A DNA stretch of 6,142 nt from Eudoraea sp. GTDB lineage: Bacteria > Bacteroidota > Bacteroidia > Flavobacteriales > Flavobacteriaceae. How positions within the stretch are numbered: the stretch's first letter is position 1; each line of letters opens with the position of its first letter. Positions 1 to 6,142 of this stretch are shown here, piece after piece. The notes under the pieces were generated by a model, which saw only the letters and a list, made by a program, of their open reading frames with translations, was not told the DNA's origin and searched no databases. The position numbers and the translations under genes were made by a program. The stretch spans positions 1 to 6,142 of the forward strand of contig JAHEBI010000168.1 of the NCBI GenBank assembly GCA_024642325.1. Reading direction: 5' to 3'.

Positions 1-797
1 ACTCCTTTAAGGGTAGTGTCTGGAGTTTCCAAATCAAAAATGTAGGCGCCATGTGTTATTTTTAAATTTCGGATACAATAATCCGAATTATCTTCTATTC
101 CATAAGTTATTCCATTTAGAGGAAGCCCATTTCTAATAAACAATTTCCCATTGGGTTTGAGTTTTTCAACAAATTGTCCAAAAGATTTTCTTAGTTCATT
201 ACTGTCACCATAAATATCCAAATGATCAGCATCCATAGAGGTAATGCATGCAATATCAGGCGATAATTGTAAAAATGAGCGATCGTATTCATCGGCTTCC
301 ACAACGGAATAGTCACTCCCTTCGAACCAAAAATTACTATTAAAATCTTCTGATATACCTCCAAGAAATGCAGTAATTGGTGTCCCTGTATCCTTTAATA
401 AATGTGCGAGGATGCTACTTGTCGTCGTTTTTCCATGAGTTCCTGCAACTGCAAAACAAAAAGTATTCCTTGTAATAATTCCCAATACCTCCGAACGTTT
501 TTTTATTTCAAAACCTCCCGAGGTAAAATAATTGTATTCTTTGTGGTCAGAAGGAACTGCAGGTGTAAATACAACCAAGGTATTACCGGGGTTTTTGTAT
601 TGTTCAGGGATTTTAGAAAGATCATCCTCATAATGTACCTCAATCCCCAGTTCAGAAATCTTCCTGGTCAACGGTGTCTCCGTTTTGTCATAACCTGCGA
701 CATTCTTCTTTAACATCTTAAAATATTGCGCCAGGGCAGACATACCAATCCCTCCTATACCTATAAAATAAACGTTATGTATATCTTTTAGCGTCAT
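1..797 (-). CDS. murC: UDP-N-acetylmuramate--L-alanine ligase MurC, N-terminal part (cut by the window edge)
   Basis: MurC is the cytoplasmic ATP-dependent ligase that adds L-alanine to UDP-MurNAc, the first peptide step of peptidoglycan precursor synthesis. The ATG at 797-795 opens a frame that stays open to the left edge, giving 265 codons of a family that is usually about 450-490 residues long, so the C-terminal ligase domain is missing only because the window ends. Visible motifs are the N-terminal UDP-binding glycine loop GIGGIGMS (residues 13-20), the ATP P-loop AGTHGKTTTS (118-127, K123), EADEYDRSFL (167-176) and DADHLDIYG (189-197). THGKTTT and EADEYD separate MurC from MurD and MurE. 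One base (798) separates it from the murG stop, so translation is probably coupled. No Shine-Dalgarno sequence is seen before the start. The product call is very secure. Confidence 0.97.
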   Translation of the reverse strand, partial: MTLKDIHNVYFIGIGGIGMSALAQYFKMLKKNVAGYDKTETPLTRKISELGIEVHYEDDLSKIPEQYKNPGNTLVVFTPAVPSDHKEYNYFTSGGFEIKKRSEVLGIITRNTFCFAVAGTHGKTTTSSILAHLLKDTGTPITAFLGGISEDFNSNFWFEGSDYSVVEADEYDRSFLQLSPDIACITSMDADHLDIYGDSNELRKSFGQFVEKLKPNGKLFIRNGLPLNGITYGIEDNSDYCIRNLKITHGAYIFDLETPDTTLKG

Positions 798-798
798 A

Positions 799-1890
799 TT
801 ACATTTTCAACAGATGTTCTATTTCATCTACAATATTTTTAGTAGCATCCGGCAGTGCCATAGCCCTGATATTGTCCCCCAATAATCTCTTACTATCCTC
901 TGATTTAAAGAGATCTGAAAAAACAATTTCAAATTTGCCCTCCAGGTCCTTTTCTTCCACCATTAATGCAGCTTCCTTTAGAACAAGACTCCTTGCATTT
1001 TTGGATTGATGATCTTCTGCTACATTAGGTGAAGGAATAAAAATAACCGGTTTCCCCACAATGCATAATTCCGAAACAGAACTGGCCCCTGCTCTTGAAA
1101 TTATGATATCTGCAGCGGAATACGCAAAATTCATTTTATTCAAAAAGTCATATACTTTAACATCATCCGAATGATATTTTTTATATTCTTCATAATATAC
1201 CCGACCACATTGCCAAATAAGTTGAATCCCCAACTGTGAAAAGAAATCCAATTCATTTTCTATGAGTTGATTAATCCTCCGGGCGCCCAGACTTCCTCCC
1301 AGGACAAGCAAAGTTGGTTTTTCCGAATCCATGCCAAAGTATTCATAGGCGTCTTTAGCATGTTTTACCGGCTGTATTAAATCTGATCTTACCGGATTTC
1401 CGGTTTTTACAATTTTATCCGAAGGGAAAAACCTTTCCATATCGTCATAGGCAACACAAATTTTTGATACATGACCAGCTAATAATTTATTAGTGATCCC
1501 GGCATATGAGTTCTGTTCCTGGATTACACAGGGAATTCCTTTCCTGGAAGCCATTTTCAATACAGGTCCACTGGCAAATCCTCCAGTGCCTATAACCAGA
1601 TGCGGCTTAAATTTCGCTACTATTTTTCCTGCACTTATCAAACTACTTATTAGTTTAAATGGGAACATTAAATTTTTTAATGTTAACTTTCTTTGTATTC
1701 CACTAATCCATAAACCCTTAATCTGGTAACCTGCATTAGGTACTTTTTCCATCTCCATCCTGTCTTTTGCACCTACAAATAAAAATGTTGCATCCGGATG
1801 TCTTCTTTTTAATTCATCGGCTATGGCTATTGCCGGATAAATATGCCCCCCTGTTCCACCACCAGATAAAATAAACCTATAGTTGTCCAC
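799..1890 (-). CDS. murG: UDP-GlcNAc:lipid I N-acetylglucosaminyltransferase MurG
   Basis: MurG is a peripheral inner-membrane GT-B glycosyltransferase that moves GlcNAc from UDP-GlcNAc to lipid I, giving lipid II. The 363-residue protein is full length for the family (about 355-370). Visible motifs are the first glycine loop GGGTGGH (residues 10-16), the second loop GTGGFASGP (101-109), QEQN (124-127), NPVR (165-168) and GGSLGA (198-203). The donor-site signature SRAGASSVSEL follows (265-275, E274 in the UDP-ribose position), then AEDHQ (291-295). The start is GTG at 1890-1888. An in-frame TAA lies directly upstream (1893-1891), and the next methionine (M45) is beyond the essential first glycine loop, so GTG is the only sensible start. 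The gene overlaps the end of ftsW by 14 bases and ends one base before murC. Confidence 0.98.
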   Translation of the reverse strand: MDNYRFILSGGGTGGHIYPAIAIADELKRRHPDATFLFVGAKDRMEMEKVPNAGYQIKGLWISGIQRKLTLKNLMFPFKLISSLISAGKIVAKFKPHLVIGTGGFASGPVLKMASRKGIPCVIQEQNSYAGITNKLLAGHVSKICVAYDDMERFFPSDKIVKTGNPVRSDLIQPVKHAKDAYEYFGMDSEKPTLLVLGGSLGARRINQLIENELDFFSQLGIQLIWQCGRVYYEEYKKYHSDDVKVYDFLNKMNFAYSAADIIISRAGASSVSELCIVGKPVIFIPSPNVAEDHQSKNARSLVLKEAALMVEEKDLEGKFEIVFSDLFKSEDSKRLLGDNIRAMALPDATKNIVDEIEHLLKM

Positions 1891-1893
1891 TTA
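1877..1893 (-). promoter_or_regulatory. ftsW/murG overlap with GTG start of murG
   Basis: The murG GTG codon (1890-1888) lies inside the last codons of ftsW, and the ftsW stop TAG is at 1879-1877, giving a 14-base overlap in a different frame. In the murG frame the preceding codon (1893-1891) is TAA, which blocks any longer start. No Shine-Dalgarno-like sequence is visible just upstream. The layout suggests that murG translation depends on ribosomes finishing ftsW, which would also moderate MurG output. Confidence 0.6.
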
Positions 1894-3076
1894 GCACTTC
1901 TAATGGGTTTGCATCATCCATATTGGACTTTTTAACATCCAAAGGTTTAAATTTCCTGCTTGCACTCAGCACTATCCCAATAGCCAGGCAAGTCATCCAA
2001 ATAGATGTACCTCCGCTACTAATTAATGGTAAGGTCTGCCCGGTTACAGGAAATAATTCAACAGCAACTGCCATATTAATAAGTGCCTGGAAAACGATGG
2101 GTAAGCCAACGCCTACCACTAATAATTTGCCAAACACCGTTTCATTAGCATTCGCAACCACAACAATTCTGAATAACAACAACAGGTAAAAGAACATCAG
2201 TACGAATCCGCCTACCAGACCATACTCTTCAATAATAATGGCATAAATAAAATCTGATGAACTTTGAGGGAGGAAATTCTTCATTACACTTTTCCCTGCT
2301 CCATTCCCAACAATTCCTCCGCTTGCAATAGCTATTTTTGCCTTTTCTATCTGATAATCCGACTCTGTATCTGCCGGATCCCAAAAACTCTCAACTCTAT
2401 TAATCCATGTATCCACTCTATTCGGGAAAATATCCGGATAAGCTTTAGCTAAAAGAATAAAAACAGTAAGTATTAACAAGCCTGCACCTAATATTCCTGA
2501 AAGGTATTTTATGGGATACCCGCCTAAAAAACATAACATCAGCACCATAAAGAAAAGAATGGCCGCTGTGGAGAAATTGGCTGGCAATATTAAAATGGTG
2601 ACAACAAAAACAGGAAGCCACAAGGGCACTATGCTTTCGCTAAAAGTGATTGATTTATCTTTAATCCTTGTCAGGTATCTCGCTATGTATATCATTAAGA
2701 CTACAGCTGCGAGATTAGAGGTCTGAAATGTTATTCCTACCAATGGAAGACGTATCCATCTACTGGCATTGGCCCCATCAATTGTAGTGCCCTGAGCCAG
2801 TGTATACACCAATAGGACCAGCACAATAGGAAGTGCTATTATAGACAAACCTTTAAAAAAATGTGTAGGAATTCTATGAACCCCATAGATGATGCCAAAT
2901 CCCAAAAACAGTAACATCCCATGCTTCACCAAATGACCAATTGTAGTGCCGTTTCCAACTACATAAACCAAATTACTGCTGGCACTGTAAACAGGTAAAA
3001 AGGAAAAAAGAGCCAGCAAGGCAACAACGCCCCAAATAGCTTTATCTCCCTTTATATTTCTTAAAAACCCTGTCAT
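1877..3076 (-). CDS. ftsW: SEDS-family peptidoglycan glycosyltransferase FtsW (cell division)
   Basis: FtsW is the multi-pass membrane glycosyltransferase that polymerises lipid II at the division septum, working with a class B penicillin-binding protein (FtsI). The 399-residue protein shows about ten hydrophobic segments and a large extracytoplasmic loop (about residues 211-275). Family motifs are GANASRWIRLP (101-111), the loop end FLPQSSSDFIYAIIIEE (268-284) and VTGQTLPLISSGGTS (344-358). D275 lies where SEDS enzymes carry the catalytic aspartate. Two motifs differ from the proteobacterial form: FQTSN (117-121) stands where FQPSE is usual, and PQSSSDF stands where PE-x-HTDF is usual. RodA is the alternative, but the dcw location between murD and murG supports FtsW. 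The ATG follows the murD stop by 2 bases; the 3' end overlaps murG. Confidence 0.95.
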   Translation of the reverse strand: MTGFLRNIKGDKAIWGVVALLALFSFLPVYSASSNLVYVVGNGTTIGHLVKHGMLLFLGFGIIYGVHRIPTHFFKGLSIIALPIVLVLLVYTLAQGTTIDGANASRWIRLPLVGITFQTSNLAAVVLMIYIARYLTRIKDKSITFSESIVPLWLPVFVVTILILPANFSTAAILFFMVLMLCFLGGYPIKYLSGILGAGLLILTVFILLAKAYPDIFPNRVDTWINRVESFWDPADTESDYQIEKAKIAIASGGIVGNGAGKSVMKNFLPQSSSDFIYAIIIEEYGLVGGFVLMFFYLLLLFRIVVVANANETVFGKLLVVGVGLPIVFQALINMAVAVELFPVTGQTLPLISSGGTSIWMTCLAIGIVLSASRKFKPLDVKKSNMDDANPLEVLSGQL

Positions 3077-3078
3077 TT

Positions 3079-4416
3079 TTACAAGTTTTTTATCGCTTCC
3101 TTAAATTGATTTCCCCTGTCTTCATAATTTTTAAAAAGATCAAAACTGGCACAAGCCGGAGATAATAAAACAGTATCACCACGTTCTGCAATTTTATAGG
3201 CTACTTTAATCGCTTCACTCATAGCATAAGTTTCCACAATTAAATCTATCACATTTCCAAAAGCATCTTTAATTCTGGAGTTATCCATCCCCAGGCATAT
3301 GATAGCTTTTACCTTTTCCCTTACCAAGGGCATTAAAACCTTATAATCATTCCCCTTATCTATCCCGCCCACAATCCATACTATTGGGGTACTCACACTT
3401 TCCAGGGCGTAATAAGTGGCATTTACATTGGTGGCCTTTGAATCATTGATATATTGTACATGATGAATTTTCAACACTTTCTCCAGGCGATGTGCAGCTC
3501 CCTGAAAATTCTGAATGCTATCCCGGATAGTTTCTTTTCGAATACCTACCAATTTTGCAACAGTTGATGCTGCCATTGTATTTTTAAGGTTGTGTAAACC
3601 TTCTAATGCCAAAGAATCTGTTTCCATTTCAATTTTTCTATTTTCTGTCCTAATTAATATTTTGTCATTCTCCAACCATGCCCCTTCATTAATTTTTTTA
3701 GCTATTGTAAAAGGCAATAATTTTGATTTTATCGGGTTTGTCTCCAGCCATTTTACTATTACATCATCATCTCCGTCATATATCAAAAAGTCTCTATCAT
3801 TCTGGTTTTCCACAATCCTGAATTTTGAAGCCACATAGTTTTCAAAAGAATGATCATATCTGTCCAAATGGTCCGGCGTAATATTTGTTATTACGGCTAT
3901 GTTTGGTCTGAAATCTACAATTCCATCTAACTGAAAACTGCTTATTTCGAGCACATAGAAATCATAGTCACATTCCGCAACCATTTTAGCAAAACTGTCG
4001 CCAATATTACCTGCCATCCCAACGCTTAAGCCTCCGTTTTTCAATATATGATAGGTAAGCATTGTAGTGGTTGTTTTACCATTACTCCCCGTAATTCCTA
4101 TTATGGTGGCGTCAGTATGCTTTGCCGCGAACTCAATCTCGGATATAACCGGAATACCCTTATCCTTCAGTTTTTTAACCAGAGGCACCGTATCGGGAAT
4201 CCCGGGACTTTTCATTACGAAATCAGCATTGAGAATTTTTTCTTCAGAATGCTGTTCTTCCTCCCAATCAATCCCAAAATGTTCAAGAACGTCTTTATAA
4301 TTTTTTTTGATCCTACCCTTATCCGAGACAAAAACCAGGTACCCCTTTTTTTTTGCCAGAATGGCCGTTCCAACTCCACTTTCACCTGCGCCGAGTACAA
4401 CCAATAATTTCATCAT
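3079..4416 (-). CDS. murD: UDP-N-acetylmuramoyl-L-alanine--D-glutamate ligase MurD
   Basis: MurD is the cytoplasmic ATP-dependent ligase that adds D-glutamate to UDP-MurNAc-L-Ala. At 445 residues it matches the family length (about 440-450). The N-terminal UDP-binding domain starts with LGAGESGVG (8-16). The central ATPase domain has ITGSNGKTTTT (108-118, K114), EISSFQLD (157-164), NITPDHLDRY (178-187) and K198 in the position of the carbamylated lysine. The C-terminal domain has HNLKN (275-279), HRLE (309-312), NDSKATN (324-330), SPACASFD (419-426) and the closing FKNYEDRGNQF (428-438). The start is a tandem ATG-ATG (4416-4411); the second gives a protein one residue shorter. The first overlaps the mraY stop as ATGA. 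Two A-tracts (A9 and A8) lie in codons 21-24 and 37-39. The ftsW start follows 2 bases after the stop. Confidence 0.98.
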   Translation of the reverse strand: MMKLLVVLGAGESGVGTAILAKKKGYLVFVSDKGRIKKNYKDVLEHFGIDWEEEQHSEEKILNADFVMKSPGIPDTVPLVKKLKDKGIPVISEIEFAAKHTDATIIGITGSNGKTTTTMLTYHILKNGGLSVGMAGNIGDSFAKMVAECDYDFYVLEISSFQLDGIVDFRPNIAVITNITPDHLDRYDHSFENYVASKFRIVENQNDRDFLIYDGDDDVIVKWLETNPIKSKLLPFTIAKKINEGAWLENDKILIRTENRKIEMETDSLALEGLHNLKNTMAASTVAKLVGIRKETIRDSIQNFQGAAHRLEKVLKIHHVQYINDSKATNVNATYYALESVSTPIVWIVGGIDKGNDYKVLMPLVREKVKAIICLGMDNSRIKDAFGNVIDLIVETYAMSEAIKVAYKIAERGDTVLLSPACASFDLFKNYEDRGNQFKEAIKNL

Positions 4417-4424
4417 CTCACCTT
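4411..4424 (-). promoter_or_regulatory. mraY/murD junction: tandem ATG start, ATGA overlap, possible Shine-Dalgarno
   Basis: Reading the minus strand, AAGGTGAG (4424-4417) is followed at once by ATGATG (4416-4411). The first ATG overlaps the mraY TGA (4415-4413) by four bases, and the second by one base. The purine-rich AAGGTG sits five bases before the second ATG, a better ribosome spacing than for the first. This sequence also encodes the last residues of MraY, and Bacteroidota depend little on Shine-Dalgarno pairing, so its role is uncertain. The overlap itself indicates termination-reinitiation coupling of mraY and murD. Confidence 0.5.
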
Positions 4425-5633
4425 AAGAGTCACAATTGTAATTATGGCTAATAATATTCCTATAATCCAAAACCTTGTCACTATTTTACTTTCGTGATAT
4501 CCCTTTTTCTGATAATGATGGTGTAAGGGTGCCATTAAAAAAATACGTTTGCCCTCACCATATCTGTTTTTGGTGAATTTGAAATATCCCACCTGCAACA
4601 TGACAGAAATGGACTCGGCAAAAAATATTCCACACAGAATTGGAATCAACAATTCCTTTCTTACAATTAACGCGATAACCGCTATGACCCCTCCTATTGT
4701 AAGGCTTCCCGTATCACCCATAAAAACCTGTGCGGGAAAAGCGTTATACCATAAAAAACCTACCAATGCCCCTACAAAAGCCGCAATAAATATCAAAAGT
4801 TCACCGGCTTTGGGAATGTACATGATATCGAGATATTCGGAAAAAATGATATTACCTGATACCCAGGCAAAAATCCCAAGAGTAAGTACTATTATCGCAG
4901 ATGAACCAGCTGCCAAACCATCTATTCCATCCGTGAGATTAGCTCCATTGGAAACCGCAGTAACTATTAAGATGACAATAGGTATAAAAATCAGCCATGC
5001 ATATTTTGCTGCATTTTCACCGGCCCATAAAATCATGTTACTGTAATCCAGTTCGTTATTCTTAAAAAACGGCACGGTCGTCATTGTGGATTTTATATCT
5101 CCTCCGTTAATCTTTTCAACTCTATATTGCTCAGTAATTATTGTATTGGTCCTTTCACGCATTGTTACTTCCGGATGGAAATACAGCGTACTACCTACAA
5201 TTAGCCCAAGTACCACCTGACCTATTATTTTAAACCTGCCCTTGAGTCCTTTTTTGTCCTTTTTAAATATTTTGATGTAGTCATCCACAAATCCGATAAT
5301 ACCCATCCATATAATAGTAACTATCAATAAAATGACATAGATATTCATTAAATCAGCGAACAATAAGACAGGAATTAAGGTGGACATTATAATAATCAAT
5401 CCGCCCATGGTAGGAGTACCGGTTTTTTGCTGTTGTCCTTCAAGTCCCAGATCACGTATGGTTTCTCCTATTTGTTTACGCTTGAGAAAAAGAATAATTC
5501 GCTTGCCGTAAACTGTCGCCAATAGCAGAGAAAGTAATACCGCCATTGCCGCCCGGAATGTCTGAAACTGGAACAGACTTGCTCCTGGCAGCTGGTATTG
5601 CTTTTCTAAATATTCAAACAGATAATACAGCAT
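4413..5633 (-). CDS. mraY: Phospho-N-acetylmuramoyl-pentapeptide transferase MraY, with enlarged periplasmic loop
   Basis: MraY is the integral membrane enzyme that transfers phospho-MurNAc-pentapeptide from UDP to undecaprenyl phosphate, making lipid I. The 406-residue protein has about ten hydrophobic segments and the full set of active-site motifs: TPTMGG (73-78), VDDY with D117 and D118, NLTDGIDGLAAG (232-243, D235 and D238), MGDTGS (305-310, D307) and PLHHHYQKKG (369-378). It is about 45 residues longer than the E. coli enzyme (about 360). Most of the excess is a hydrophilic stretch at about residues 153-209, which by family topology is the periplasmic loop between the fourth and fifth membrane helices. 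No Shine-Dalgarno sequence precedes the ATG at 5633-5631. The gene begins 19 bases after murE, and its TGA overlaps the murD start. Confidence 0.98.
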   Translation of the reverse strand: MLYYLFEYLEKQYQLPGASLFQFQTFRAAMAVLLSLLLATVYGKRIILFLKRKQIGETIRDLGLEGQQQKTGTPTMGGLIIIMSTLIPVLLFADLMNIYVILLIVTIIWMGIIGFVDDYIKIFKKDKKGLKGRFKIIGQVVLGLIVGSTLYFHPEVTMRERTNTIITEQYRVEKINGGDIKSTMTTVPFFKNNELDYSNMILWAGENAAKYAWLIFIPIVILIVTAVSNGANLTDGIDGLAAGSSAIIVLTLGIFAWVSGNIIFSEYLDIMYIPKAGELLIFIAAFVGALVGFLWYNAFPAQVFMGDTGSLTIGGVIAVIALIVRKELLIPILCGIFFAESISVMLQVGYFKFTKNRYGEGKRIFLMAPLHHHYQKKGYHESKIVTRFWIIGILLAIITIVTLKVR

Positions 5634-5652
5634 ATTATGTAATCTATTTTTG
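5634..5652 (-). other. murE-mraY spacer, the longest non-coding stretch in the window
   Basis: This is only 19 bases, AT-rich, with no Shine-Dalgarno motif, hairpin or complete Bacteroidota-type promoter visible. It is the place where murF stands in many proteobacterial dcw clusters; here no trace of murF remains. Together with the overlaps and 1-2 base gaps elsewhere, it supports one continuous transcript across the window. Confidence 0.6.
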
Positions 5653-6142
5653 TTATTTATTCAAACTGGTTAGCACTTCTTTTACAATTTTAAAATCATC
5701 AAAATCCACACGCTTACCATTTGTTTCCTGGTAAGTTTCATGGCCTTTCCCAGCAAGCAGAATAATATCATTAGGCACTGCCAACTGACAGGCCGTCCTT
5801 ATAGCCTGATTTCGATTTTCAATGGACAAAACTTTTTTGATATTTTGTGGCTCCACACCGGATTCCATCTCTTCAATGATTAGTTGAGGTGGTTCAGATC
5901 TCGGGTTATCTGATGTGAAAATCACTTTATTACTCATCGCGGTAGCGATATGACCCATTACCGGACGCTTAGACTTGTCACGATCACCACCACACCCCAC
6001 TACGGTGATGACGTTTTCATTTCCAGTCCTCAATGCATTGATTGTCTCAAGTACATTTTTTAAGGCGTCCGGCGTATGGGCATAATCAACAATTGCAGTA
6101 ATTCTTTCTTTAGATATAAAATATTGAAACCTGCCGTCTACA
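5653..6142 (-). CDS. murE: UDP-N-acetylmuramoyl-L-alanyl-D-glutamate--2,6-diaminopimelate ligase MurE, C-terminal part (cut by the window edge)
   Basis: MurE adds the third residue of the stem peptide to UDP-MurNAc-L-Ala-D-Glu in the cytoplasm. The frame is open from the right edge (first whole codon at 6141-6139) to the TAA at 5655-5653, leaving 162 residues, roughly the last third of a protein that is normally about 490 residues. Fragment motifs are VDYAHTPDAL (18-27), VVGCGGDRDKSKRP (47-60), DNPR (78-81) and GKGHE (131-135), ending with FDDFK (147-151). DNPR is the known signature for meso-diaminopimelate; lysine-adding enzymes have a different tetrapeptide there. An internal TTG at 6033-6031 could be mistaken for a start, but homologous MurE sequence continues upstream of it. 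No murF follows; mraY begins 19 bases later. Confidence 0.97.
   Translation of the reverse strand, partial: VDGRFQYFISKERITAIVDYAHTPDALKNVLETINALRTGNENVITVVGCGGDRDKSKRPVMGHIATAMSNKVIFTSDNPRSEPPQLIIEEMESGVEPQNIKKVLSIENRNQAIRTACQLAVPNDIILLAGKGHETYQETNGKRVDFDDFKIVKEVLTSLNK

Noticed and set aside
402..713. 103-codon plus-strand open frame opposite murC
   Set aside because: It is cysteine- and arginine-rich with no family signature and sits opposite the conserved MurC N-terminal motifs; a shadow frame.
2779..2950. 13-base direct repeat (caattgtagtgcc at 2779-2791 and 2938-2950)
   Set aside because: Both copies are in the same frame of ftsW and encode Gly-Thr-Thr-Ile in different contexts; with only two copies inside coding sequence, chance is the likely cause.
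4215..4400. 61-codon minus-strand frame in another phase of murD, spanning both A-tracts
   Set aside because: Considered as a slippage product, but the encoded peptide has no recognisable feature and the normal murD frame is intact.
4048..4407. Two overlapping plus-strand open frames opposite the murD N-terminus
   Set aside because: They overlap each other in different frames and lie opposite conserved MurD motifs; no sign of a real gene.
4549..5046. 165-codon plus-strand open frame antisense to mraY
   Set aside because: It lies wholly within mraY, shows no recognisable domain, and arises from the regular codon pattern of the opposite gene. All motifs support the minus-strand MraY.
5653..6033. 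A separate 126-residue gene starting at TTG 6033
   Set aside because: MurE sequence continues in frame upstream to the window edge, including VDYAHTPDAL, so this is only the tail of murE.
1..6142. A hidden defence, mobile or regulatory system among the wall genes
   Set aside because: Coding sequence fills nearly the whole window, the longest gap is 19 bases, and every gene matches a known dcw family. I found no inverted repeat pair, RNA gene, promoter or terminator that stands up.

Overview
This window is a compact, single-direction piece of a bacterial division and cell wall (dcw) gene cluster. All genes read on the minus strand, so transcription runs from the right edge to the left edge. 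In transcription order they are the 3' part of murE, then complete mraY, murD, ftsW and murG, then the 5' part of murC. The identities are secure because each protein carries the diagnostic motifs of its family.

The organism is most likely a member of the Bacteroidota, probably a flavobacterium. Four things point that way: the AT-rich coding sequence, the gene order murE-mraY-murD-ftsW-murG-murC with no murF between murE and mraY, an enlarged MraY of 406 residues, and starts mostly without Shine-Dalgarno sequences. The FtsW and MraY sequence style also fits. This assignment rests on family knowledge and was not searched.

Region by region: 1-797 holds the start of murC (265 codons visible). 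799-1890 is murG, with a GTG start. 1877-3076 is ftsW, overlapping murG by 14 bases. 3079-4416 is murD. 4413-5633 is mraY, overlapping murD by 4 bases. 5653-6142 is the last 162 codons of murE. The largest non-coding gap is 19 bases (5634-5652). There is no room for a promoter or terminator between genes, and I saw no RNA gene, mobile element, CRISPR array or notable repeat.

The genes form one pathway. MurC, MurD and MurE are the cytoplasmic ligases that add L-Ala, D-Glu and the third residue (meso-diaminopimelate, judged from the DNPR motif of MurE) to UDP-MurNAc. MraY moves the phospho-MurNAc-pentapeptide to undecaprenyl phosphate to make lipid I. MurG adds GlcNAc to make lipid II. FtsW polymerises lipid II into septal glycan. 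The MurF step must be encoded elsewhere or outside the window.

I looked for an undescribed system and found none. The observations offered are details of a conserved housekeeping operon: lineage-type FtsW motifs, an enlarged periplasmic loop in MraY, A-tracts in murD, and the start and overlap arrangements.
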